DNA of 13,644 nucleotides, from positions 1-13,644 of the forward strand of contig JADZAD010000298.1 of assembly GCA_020852775.1 (NCBI GenBank), in the 5' to 3' direction. The notes beneath the pieces were generated by a model, which was given only the letters and a program-made list of their open reading frames with translations, was not told the origin of the DNA and did no database searches. The translations under genes and the position numbers were made by a program. Position 1 is the stretch's first letter, and every line of letters starts with the position of its first letter. Below, piece after piece: positions 7,757-13,225 of this stretch. Origin of the DNA: Anaerolineae bacterium (lineage in GTDB: Bacteria; Chloroflexota; Anaerolineae; Aggregatilineales; UBA3940).

Positions 7757-7828
7757 CTACCGGGCTACTCGCCGCCAGTCGGAGCACTGCTTCTTAGCCT
7801 TCTTGATGTCGTTGCAGCGGACTGTCAT
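7757..7828 (-). CDS. Putative lysine-rich leader peptide 2 (23 aa)
   Basis: A 23-codon frame starting MTVRCNDIKKAKKQ and ending WRRVAR, with a GAGGG ribosome-site-like stretch about 5 nt upstream of the ATG. Codons 9, 10, 12 and 13 are all AAG (Lys), so four of five consecutive residues around codon 11 are lysine. It lies in the leader of the lysine operon, between two terminator-like hairpins. That composition and place are what a ribosome-stalling control peptide for lysine needs. Its codon register resembles leader 1 (Met1, Arg4, acidic 7, Lys9, Lys13, Gln14). The peptide also has an Arg pair near its end. Translation is not proven; it could be a chance frame. Confidence 0.55.
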   Translation of the reverse strand: MTVRCNDIKKAKKQCSDWRRVAR

Positions 7829-7848
7829 CTTGCCCTCATAGTCACCTG

Positions 7849-7876
7849 AAAAAACAGGCCACTCGATCGAGTGGCC
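7849..7876 (-). terminator. Intrinsic terminator 1 within the lys leader (attenuator)
   Basis: A perfect 20-bp palindrome (7857-7876, arms GGCCACTCGA/TCGAGTGGCC) is followed on the minus strand by TG and then six T (7854-7849). This is a good rho-independent terminator. It lies downstream of the promoter at 8045-8073 and upstream of lysW, so lys transcripts must pass through it. The 5' arm GGCCACTC can instead pair with GAGTGGTC at 7945-7938 (8 pairs, one G-U), a candidate anti-terminator. Confidence 0.75.
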
Positions 7877-7937
7877 CGCTGTTCTTATCCTGCCCTATTT
7901 GCCCCGCTCAGGGCCGCCCCACAGGAAAGCACAATCT

Positions 7938-7960
7938 GACCACTCACCTCACCGGGTGAG
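7938..7960 (-). promoter_or_regulatory. Protector/anti-terminator segments of attenuator 1
   Basis: At the end of leader frame 1, CTCACC (7960-7955) can pair with the GGTGAG that follows it, which is present twice as GGTGAGGTGAG. The next segment, GAGTGGTC (7945-7938), is complementary to the 5' arm of terminator 1. This gives mutually exclusive 1:2, 2:3 and 3:4 pairings. Segment 1 begins about 6 nt after the last Lys codon of leader 1, where a stalled ribosome would mask it. Confidence 0.6.
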
Positions 7961-8005
7961 CGTCTGCTTGCACTTGTCCTTGCTTTCAATCAGTCGGGCG
8001 TTCAT
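7949..8005 (-). CDS. Putative lysine-rich leader peptide 1 (18 aa, or 23 aa from ATG 8020)
   Basis: The short frame reads MNARLIESKDKCKQTLTR, with Lys (AAG) at codons 9, 11 and 13, followed by TGA. A GGGGA stretch about 9 nt upstream could serve as ribosome site. An in-frame ATG at 8020 would add MGIAF but has no ribosome site. The frame starts about 30 nt downstream of the predicted transcription start and ends within the pairing segments of attenuator 1, the arrangement of trp/his-type leader peptides. Leader-peptide attenuation of a lysine cluster has been described for Thermus thermophilus (from memory), which supports the idea. Being this short, it could occur by chance. Confidence 0.6.
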   Translation of the reverse strand: MNARLIESKDKCKQTLTR

Positions 8006-8044
8006 GAACGCTATCCCCATGATTGCTGTGGGTGAATTAGGACA

Positions 8045-8073
8045 ATAGTACTGGCAATCATACTGACTGTCAA
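8045..8073 (-). promoter_or_regulatory. Promoter of the lys operon
   Basis: The -35 box TTGACA (8073-8068) is a perfect match, the spacer is exactly 17 nt and the -10 box is TACTAT (8050-8045). The predicted start is an A near 8038. This gives a leader of roughly 390 nt before lysW. It is the best sigma70-type promoter in the window. Confidence 0.8.
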
Positions 8074-8087
8074 ATATTACTGGGCAG

Positions 8088-8102
8088 AGCCCTGGCAGGG
8101 CT
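8088..8102 (-). terminator. Short hairpin after the nucleoside hydrolase gene
   Basis: AGCCCT and AGGGCT form a 6-bp stem with a 3-nt loop immediately after the stop at 8103. There is no proper U tract, so termination would be weak and some transcription may run on into the lys promoter region. Confidence 0.3.
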
Positions 8103-9059
8103 TCACGGCGCAGGCACTTCACTCCGGTTGAGTGTGTTCAGAAGGATCGCCTCAAAACGCGCGGTATCGATCGCGGTGCAGACGCGCACCGGGCTGCCAT
8201 CCTCCGCCGCCAGTGTCCGCCCGCTCTGTGGCCCTTCCTCCTCGACCACGCGGAGCATACGCTCCGTGTAGCTGCCAATGCCAGGATGCGTGACCAGAAC
8301 CGCCGCCAGCGGATCCCAGAAGTAGTAGTCGTGCCGGTTGATCAGCGGGGACAGCCTGCCAAGCAGCCGCACCACGAAATCAGCGGCGGGGGTGGCGCGG
8401 TAAGCACGCGCCCGCTCAAGGAAGTCGCGTGTCAGCGGGACGGTGTTGGTCACATCGAGCGGTGCGAGCGTCAGCGGAACGCCTGAACGGAACACGACAC
8501 CCGCAGCATACGGATCGCAGTAGATGTTCCATTCGGCGACATCATTATCGATCCCCCTGAAGCCGGAGACCGCGATATTACCCGGGACGTCCACCGCCCC
8601 ACCCATCAGCACAATTGAAGCGATTCGCCCGGCGATGTCCGGGGCCTCCAGAATCGCCTCAGCGATGTTCGTCAGCGGGCCCAGCGCGAGGATGGTCAGC
8701 GGCTCAGAGCTCCCGCGCAGCAGGTCGATCAGCGTGGCGACAGCCGTCCGTGCTGCGGGCCTGAGCCTGGTACGCGGCAGGCGAAGCCCCAGCCGCGCAT
8801 CCATGACCACCCGGACGATCAGCGGCCAGCAATGGCTCCCGCGCAGCGGTGTTTCGCGCCCGCAGGCGACGACGGCCTCGCGCTTGCCAGTGAGTTCCAG
8901 CAGGCGCAGCGCATTGAGAGTGCCGGGCCGGGCGTGGGCCTCACCCGTGGCTGTCACCGTGATGGCCTTCACATCCGCATTAGGCGACTCCAGCAGGTAC
9001 AGGATCGCCATCCAGTCGTCGCTGGCCATGTCGGTATCAATGATGACCGGGATACGCAT
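8103..9059 (-). CDS. Inosine-uridine-type nucleoside hydrolase family protein
   Basis: A 318-aa IUNH-fold protein, the usual family length, predicted to hydrolyse the N-glycosidic bond of nucleosides in salvage. The calcium-binding start IDTDMASDDWMAIL (7-20) keeps Asp8, Asp10, Asp14 and Asp15 of the family DTDxxxDD motif. Mid-protein motifs are LTILALGPLTNIAEAI, IVLMGGAV and the substrate-binding EWNIYCDPYAA. In the C-terminal motif the sequence is YYFWDPLAAVL: the Asp ligand is kept, but a Trp stands where the classical enzymes have the catalytic His (HDPLA). Substrate preference therefore cannot be assigned; a related ribosyl-hydrolase is possible. The ATG at 9059 follows the FHA gene by 6 nt, with GGAG about 9 nt upstream, so the two are co-transcribed. 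Confidence 0.88.
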   Translation of the reverse strand: MRIPVIIDTDMASDDWMAILYLLESPNADVKAITVTATGEAHARPGTLNALRLLELTGKREAVVACGRETPLRGSHCWPLIVRVVMDARLGLRLPRTRLRPAARTAVATLIDLLRGSSEPLTILALGPLTNIAEAILEAPDIAGRIASIVLMGGAVDVPGNIAVSGFRGIDNDVAEWNIYCDPYAAGVVFRSGVPLTLAPLDVTNTVPLTRDFLERARAYRATPAADFVVRLLGRLSPLINRHDYYFWDPLAAVLVTHPGIGSYTERMLRVVEEEGPQSGRTLAAEDGSPVRVCTAIDTARFEAILLNTLNRSEVPAP

Positions 9060-9065
9060 GTCACC

Positions 9066-9608
9066 CTACTCCGGCCTGGTGACGACATGCAGCATCAGGA
9101 CAAGATTGCCGAGACTGAGCAGGTCTTCATCCTTGAGGGCCGTCGCCAGCCCGCGCCCGGAAGGCACTCCGTTAACCAGCGTCCCGTTCGTGCTGCCCTG
9201 GTCGATGGCGAAGAGCTTGTTGGTCGCTGGCCTCAACATCACATGTTCCCGTGAGACACCAAGCCCTTTTGCCCCGTAAGGGTCCAGATCGAGCACGATC
9301 CGCCCCGGGCGGCTCTCACCGCGGCCAAGCACGATATCGTTGTAGAGGTCAAGCCCCAGCACCATGCGATGGTCACCGGAGTATAGCTCGAGGAGGATGC
9401 GCCACGGGGCCGCCAGCAGCAGCGTATCACCCGGCTCCGGCCTGTAGGGGAGCGCATGGTAAATAACTTCCTCATCGACGGTATGAAAGCCAAACGGCGT
9501 ATAGTGGGCGGTGAACCGGTTGAAGATCATCGCAACCGGGTTGTCCTGGGACGAGAGGATGAACGTCTCCTCATGCGCCCGCTTCTGTTCAGAATCGGGA
9601 TCTGACAT
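9066..9608 (-). CDS. FHA-domain protein
   Basis: A 180-aa protein with a C-terminal forkhead-associated domain (about residues 82-176), a phosphothreonine-peptide binding fold. Its core residues are visible: VLGRG (93-97), GVSREHVML (117-125) with Ser119, Arg120 and His122, DQGSTNGTLVNG (136-147) and LKDEDLLSLGNLVLML (158-173). The first 80 residues have no motif that I recognise and no membrane segment or signal peptide, so the protein is probably cytoplasmic. Proteins of this kind act as adaptors for Ser/Thr kinases, but no kinase gene is visible here. The start at 9608 has AAAGGGGGG 5 nt upstream. It is the first gene of a unit with the nucleoside hydrolase. Confidence 0.9.
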   Translation of the reverse strand: MSDPDSEQKRAHEETFILSSQDNPVAMIFNRFTAHYTPFGFHTVDEEVIYHALPYRPEPGDTLLLAAPWRILLELYSGDHRMVLGLDLYNDIVLGRGESRPGRIVLDLDPYGAKGLGVSREHVMLRPATNKLFAIDQGSTNGTLVNGVPSGRGLATALKDEDLLSLGNLVLMLHVVTRPE

Positions 9609-9648
9609 CGTCGCCCCCCTTTGTGCTGCGGATTGCCGATCAGGATCG

Positions 9649-9654
9649 ATTATA
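9649..9654 (-). promoter_or_regulatory. -10 box upstream of the FHA gene
   Basis: A perfect TATAAT on the minus strand, about 40 nt before the FHA ATG. No convincing -35 box lies 16-19 nt upstream (best TTATGC at 18 nt), so the promoter may be activator-dependent or weak. Confidence 0.5.
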
Positions 9655-9692
9655 CAGTATGCACAGAGGGGGGCATAACATCATACGCCTTC

Positions 9693-9974
9693 CTAATGCA
9701 GCAGGCGCGCAGCGTTCAGGCTGGATCGGGCGTACTCCGCCCCGGCATCGGTCAGGTCGAGGCCGCCATCCTCACGCACGAGGAAGCCCAGCTCCTCGGC
9801 TCTCCGCAGCGTCTCACCGCGCTGAACCTGCGAAAGGCCGCTGTCATTCCCCGCTGTGATCCATTCAAAGACCCGCGGCCCGAAGCTGGTCAGCGGGTCA
9901 TAGTCTTCTTCTTCAACAAGTTCAGCAAGATACAGGATTTCAATGATCCGGCCCGGAAGCAGCACATCTGGCAT
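9693..9974 (-). CDS. Small protein of unknown function, possible winged-helix-like C-terminus
   Basis: A 93-aa frame beginning MPDVLLPGRIIEILYLAELV, then acidic (EEEDYDPL), with a second half ETLRRAEELGFLVREDGG followed by LDLTDAGAEYA. That end resembles the recognition-helix and wing region of small winged-helix proteins, but I cannot name a family. There is no membrane segment or signal. The frame stays open upstream to a TTG at 10043. I chose ATG 9974, where the sequence becomes protein-like, although the only good Shine-Dalgarno (AAGGAGG) is about 14 nt away, longer than usual. The gene stands alone, divergent from rpsO, with 84 nt separating its end from the FHA gene. The codon pattern (G/C third positions) supports real coding. 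Confidence 0.65.
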   Translation of the reverse strand: MPDVLLPGRIIEILYLAELVEEEDYDPLTSFGPRVFEWITAGNDSGLSQVQRGETLRRAEELGFLVREDGGLDLTDAGAEYARSSLNAARLLH

Positions 9975-10049
9975 AGGTACGGTTGTTTCCTCCTTCAGCG
10001 AACGCACCGACAGAATGGTCTGGTATTGTTGTGTGCTTGTCAAACGCGT

Positions 10050-10058
10050 ATTTTACCA
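10050..10058 (-). promoter_or_regulatory. Extended -10 promoter for the small unknown gene
   Basis: TGGTAAAAT on the minus strand fits an extended -10 element (TGn + TAAAAT); the start would be near 10043. A perfect TTGACA at 10043-10038 lies just downstream but has no good -10 at 16-18 nt. It is divergent from the rpsO promoter, whose -35 lies about 50 bp away. Confidence 0.4.
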
Positions 10059-10109
10059 CTATCTCTGCGGGATCGGCACCGCCTCTGACCCGTGCGCGCA
10101 GGGCGTTGT

Positions 10110-10138
10110 TTGCGACACTGCGGGGCGCGGGTTATACT
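10110..10138 (+). promoter_or_regulatory. Promoter of rpsO-pnp
   Basis: TTGCGA (10110-10115), a 17-nt spacer and TATACT (10133-10138) make a good sigma70-type promoter. The predicted start near 10145 gives a leader of about 80 nt before rpsO. Confidence 0.7.
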
Positions 10139-10160
10139 CCTGTGGTTAACCTGATGACCA

Positions 10161-10181
10161 GCGGGCCAACCTCCGGCCCGC
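10161..10181 (+). promoter_or_regulatory. Hairpin in the rpsO leader
   Basis: GCGGGCC and GGCCCGC form a perfect 7-bp stem with a 7-nt loop, about 45 nt before the rpsO start. S15 represses its own translation by binding leader structures in several bacteria. This hairpin is a candidate, but the known S15-binding elements differ between phyla and I cannot match it to one. Confidence 0.45.
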
Positions 10182-10226
10182 GTGGCGACTACATACCCCG
10201 CTCTGCGGTGGAGGAGAACAGAATAA

Positions 10227-10496
10227 ATGGCACTTACTCAGGAAGAAAAAGCCGCAGTTATCGGCGCGCACAAACTCCACGACACGGACACAGGCTCCGC
10301 CCAGGTGCAGGTGGCGATGCTCACCAAGCGCATCAATCAACTCAGTGGCCATCTCAAGCTGCACAAGAAGGATAACCACTCGCGCCGTGGCCTGCTCAAG
10401 CTCGTTGGCCAGCGCCGCCGCCTGCTGGCGTATCTGCGCGCCAATAACCCCGCCGAGTATCACAGCCTGATTCAGGCGCTGGGGCTGCGCCGCTAG
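10227..10496 (+). CDS. rpsO: Ribosomal protein S15
   Basis: An 89-aa protein, exactly the usual length, that binds the central domain of 16S rRNA during assembly of the small subunit. Diagnostic segments are HDTDTGSAQVQVAMLTKRI (18-36), LSGHLKLHKKDNHSRRGLL (39-57) and VGQRRRLLAYLR (60-71), which include the rRNA-contacting HxxDxxSRRGL helix. GGAGGAG lies about 10 nt before the ATG. It is followed by pnp, an old and widespread gene pair in which the two are often co-transcribed. Confidence 0.98.
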   Translation: MALTQEEKAAVIGAHKLHDTDTGSAQVQVAMLTKRINQLSGHLKLHKKDNHSRRGLLKLVGQRRRLLAYLRANNPAEYHSLIQALGLRR

Positions 10497-10609
10497 TCGC
10501 CGTCGCTGAGGCTGCACTGATTAAACGGCACAGCAAAGGTATCTCCCACGCATGACTGCCTTCACCATTGGTAGCAAGGTGGGATTTCCCGGTCGACAAA
10601 CAGGGTTCA

Positions 10610-10655
10610 ACGAGTAGAGTGCGCGTTCAGACTGGCGCCTCTACTCGTACTTTTT
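10610..10655 (+). terminator. Intrinsic terminator between rpsO and pnp
   Basis: Perfect 10-bp arms ACGAGTAGAG and CTCTACTCGT with an inner GCGC/GCGC extension, followed by AC and five T. Probably a partial terminator that sets the ratio of rpsO to pnp mRNA, since no strong separate pnp promoter is visible downstream. It is the clearest feature in the 338-nt rpsO-pnp spacer. Confidence 0.75.
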
Positions 10656-10694
10656 CCGGCAGGCTCCCCGGTCAGCGAGCCACACCATCGACAC

Positions 10695-10722
10695 GATGCG
10701 CCCGGCGAACCGGTGGCGCATC
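10695..10722 (+). promoter_or_regulatory. Strong hairpin in the pnp leader
   Basis: GATGCGCC pairs with GGCGCATC (8 bp), extended inside by CGG/CCG with a 2-nt bulge and a CGAA loop. There is no U tract, so it is not a terminator. In enterobacteria the pnp leader hairpin is cut by RNase III and mediates PNPase autoregulation; this one occupies a comparable place, 112 nt before the pnp start. The function is inferred by analogy. Confidence 0.5.
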
Positions 10723-10834
10723 CCCCGGAGGTGCAGGCATTGGAAAGTACGGTCGAGGCGGCTCGCTTTGACCGCAGTTTCCAGTTCCTGACCTCCGGCG
10801 AGAGAATCATCCCCTGGAGGGGACAAGGACCACC

Positions 10835-13081
10835 ATGAATCAATCACATCTGTTCAAAGCGTTTCTGGGCAACCGTGAGGTTGTCTTTGAAACCGGCCTG
10901 CTCGCGCAGCAGGCGGGCGGCGCGGTGACACTCCGCGACGGCGACACGATGGTATTCGCCACCGCCACGATGGCGCGCACCACCCGCGACATCGATTTCT
11001 TCCCACTGAGCGTCGATTACGAAGAGAAGCTCTATGCCGCCGGGCGTCTCCCCGGCAACTGGTTCCGGCGGGAGGGCCGCCCCACCGAGCAGGCAATCCT
11101 CATCGCACGCCTGACCGACCGACCGCTTCGTCCGCTGTTCAACAAGGAGATGCGGAACGAAGTGCAGGTCGTTATCAGTTCGCTCGCGCATGACGGTGAG
11201 CACCAGATAGACATTCTCGCGGTCAAAGCGGCCAGTGCTGCATTGATGATCTCCAATATCCCATGGGAAGGGCCTGTCGGCGCGGTGCGCGTGGGCCTGA
11301 TCGACGGTAAGTTCGTGATCAACCCGACCCACCCCCAGATGGCCGACTCCACGCTGAATCTGCGCCTTGCAGGCACTGCCGATGCGATCCTGATGGTCGA
11401 ATGCGGTGCGGAAGAGGTTGATGAGGCCACGATGGTCGAGGCGCTCAAGGTCGGGCACCAGGCGATCCAGCCGATCATTGCGCTCCAGTTGGAGATGCAG
11501 AAGGCCATCGGCAAACCCAAAACCGAGTTCATCCCGCCCGTCTATGACATGGCGTTCCGTGAGGAAGTCACCGAGCGCGTCACCGAGCGGGTGCGCGAGA
11601 TTCTGCACAAGCACTTCGACAAGGATGAGCGCAACGCCAGCCTCGAAGACCTCCGCCAGCAGATCGTCGCCGAGTACACACCGGAGGACGAGGAAGCGGA
11701 AGCCGTCGATATGGCTACCGTGCATAAGGTCTTTGATGACGTGATCAAGAGCCAGATCCGCCAGCAGATCATCCACGAGGGTGTGCGCCCGGATGGCCGC
11801 ACGACCACCCAGATCCGCCCGCTGTTCGCCACCACGGGGCTGGTCCCGCGGGCGCACGGTACCGGCCTTTTCCAGCGCGGTGAAACGCAGGTTCTGAGCA
11901 TCGTTACCCTCGGCACCCCACGGGACGCACAGGAAATGGACGGCCTTGAGCCGACCAGGGAAAAGCGTTACCTGCATCACTACAACTTCCCCCCTTACAG
12001 CACCGGGGAAACCTCGATGCTGCGCGGCCCGAAGCGCCGCGAGATCGGCCACGGGGCACTCGCAGAGAACGCCCTGCTGCCCGTCCTTCCTGAGAAGGAA
12101 GAATTCCCCTACACCGTGCGGGTCGTCAGCGAAGTGATGTCCTCCAACGGCTCGACCTCGATGGCCTCGGTCTGTGGCAGCACCCTCTCACTGATGGACG
12201 CAGGCGTGCCGATCAAAGCTCCGGTGGCGGGCATCGCCATGGGCCTGATCACTGACGATGACAAGTACGCCATCCTGACCGACATTCAGGGCCTTGAAGA
12301 CCACTTCGGAGATATGGACTTCAAGGTCGCCGGTACAGCCCGCGGTATCACCGCGCTGCAGATGGACATCAAGATCAAGGGACTGTCGTCCGATATCATG
12401 ATGCAGGCGCTTGACCAGGCGCGTGTCGCCCGGCTGCAGATCCTCGACGTGATCTCCCAGGCGCTGCCTGCGCCGCGCCCACAGCTCAGCCCGTATGCGC
12501 CGCGCATCGTCACCGTCAAGATTTCCCCGGAGAAGATCGGTGCGGTCATCGGTAAGGGCGGTGAGACCGTCCGTGGACTGCAGGATGAACTCGGCATCCG
12601 CGTGGATATCGAGGAGGATGGCACGATCTATATCGCCGCGGTCAACGGCCCTGCAGCAGATGAGGCTGTCGCCCGTATCCTCGCCCTGACCGAGTCGGTC
12701 GAACTGGGACGTATCTACACGGGCAAGGTGGTGCGCGTGGAGCCATTCGGCGCGTTCGTGGAGATCCTGCCCGGCCAGGACGGGCTGGTGCACATCAGCC
12801 AGCTCGACACGATGCACGTTCAGGACATCAACGACGTCGTCCGGGTGGGTGACGAACTGATGGTCATGGTCACTAACATCGAGCCGGGCGGGAAGGTCCG
12901 CCTGAGCCGCCAGGCCGTGCTGGAAGGCTGGACGGTCGAGGAAGCCCGTGAGCGTGATGGAGGCGGGCGCCGGAGTGGGGGCGGAGATCGCCGGGGCGGT
13001 GGTGACCGCCGGGGCGGCGGCGACCGTGGCGGCGACCGCGGCGGCTATCGCGGGGACCGTGGGCGGCGCCCACCGCGCTAA
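10835..13081 (+). CDS. pnp: Polynucleotide phosphorylase (PNPase)
   Basis: A 748-aa phosphorolytic 3'-5' exoribonuclease, the trimeric RNA-decay enzyme that uses phosphate to release nucleoside diphosphates. In order: first RNase PH domain (about 5-140), helical linker (about 150-230), second RNase PH domain (about 310-545), KH domain with GKGG (573-576) and S1 domain (about 625-695, GRIYTGKVVRVEPFGAFVEI). The active site of the second core is complete: FQRGETQ (346-352), SNGSTSMASVCGS (437-449), and Asp489, Asp495 and Lys497 in DHFGDMDFKVAG, matching E. coli Asp486, Asp492 and Lys494. After the S1 domain there is an Arg/Gly/Asp-rich tail (709-748). The ATG follows GGAGGGG at 12 nt and AAGGA at 5 nt. 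A strong terminator follows. Confidence 0.98.
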   Translation: MNQSHLFKAFLGNREVVFETGLLAQQAGGAVTLRDGDTMVFATATMARTTRDIDFFPLSVDYEEKLYAAGRLPGNWFRREGRPTEQAILIARLTDRPLRPLFNKEMRNEVQVVISSLAHDGEHQIDILAVKAASAALMISNIPWEGPVGAVRVGLIDGKFVINPTHPQMADSTLNLRLAGTADAILMVECGAEEVDEATMVEALKVGHQAIQPIIALQLEMQKAIGKPKTEFIPPVYDMAFREEVTERVTERVREILHKHFDKDERNASLEDLRQQIVAEYTPEDEEAEAVDMATVHKVFDDVIKSQIRQQIIHEGVRPDGRTTTQIRPLFATTGLVPRAHGTGLFQRGETQVLSIVTLGTPRDAQEMDGLEPTREKRYLHHYNFPPYSTGETSMLRGPKRREIGHGALAENALLPVLPEKEEFPYTVRVVSEVMSSNGSTSMASVCGSTLSLMDAGVPIKAPVAGIAMGLITDDDKYAILTDIQGLEDHFGDMDFKVAGTARGITALQMDIKIKGLSSDIMMQALDQARVARLQILDVISQALPAPRPQLSPYAPRIVTVKISPEKIGAVIGKGGETVRGLQDELGIRVDIEEDGTIYIAAVNGPAADEAVARILALTESVELGRIYTGKVVRVEPFGAFVEILPGQDGLVHISQLDTMHVQDINDVVRVGDELMVMVTNIEPGGKVRLSRQAVLEGWTVEEARERDGGGRRSGGGDRRGGGDRRGGGDRGGDRGGYRGDRGRRPPR

Positions 13082-13105
13082 ACGGTTCACATCAGTGAAA
13101 GCCTG

Positions 13106-13142
13106 CAGGGAACCTGATTGGAGTCATGTTCCCTGTTTTTTT
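13106..13142 (+). terminator. Intrinsic terminator of the rpsO-pnp unit
   Basis: CAGGGAAC and GTTCCCTG form a perfect 8-bp stem with a 14-nt loop, followed by seven T. It starts 25 nt after the pnp stop. On the minus strand no A/T arrangement suggests bidirectional use. Confidence 0.9.
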
Positions 13143-13151
13143 GACTGAGGG

Positions 13152-13157
13152 TATAAT
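13152..13157 (+). promoter_or_regulatory. -10 box upstream of the sortase gene
   Basis: A perfect TATAAT only 10 nt after the T run of the pnp terminator. The -35 position would fall inside the terminator stem (TTCCCT), which matches poorly. The expected start is near 13164, about 60 nt before the ATG. Confidence 0.5.
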
Positions 13158-13225
13158 GCCCGCATGCCGGAGATATCCTGGCGGGGGCAAACAGTCAGAC
13201 ACGCGGTTCACTGGGTACTGGGCGG

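Noticed and set aside
7857..7876. Palindrome read only as a repressor operator
   Set aside because: A 20-bp perfect palindrome could bind a dimer, but the six T directly after it and its place downstream of the promoter fit a terminator better.
8018..8020. ATG 8020 as the start of leader peptide 1
   Set aside because: It is in frame but lacks a ribosome site and sits only about 18 nt from the predicted transcript start; ATG 8005 was preferred, though not proven.
7649..8102. Lysine riboswitch (L box) upstream of lysW
   Set aside because: The leader lacks the long multi-helix junction of that riboswitch; two Lys-rich short frames and simple hairpins explain it better.
10568..10771. 67-aa frame in the rpsO-pnp spacer
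   Set aside because: It spans the terminator stem and the leader hairpin, has no ribosome site and an unstructured composition.
10844..12052. 402-aa minus-strand open frame opposite pnp
   Set aside because: Antisense shadow of PNPase; its His/Asp/Leu-rich composition is the usual mirror of a G/C-third-position gene.
12953..13078. CRISPR or mobile-element repeat at the end of pnp
   Set aside because: The short GC-rich repeats are in frame and encode the Gly/Arg tail; there are no spacers, inverted ends or target duplications.
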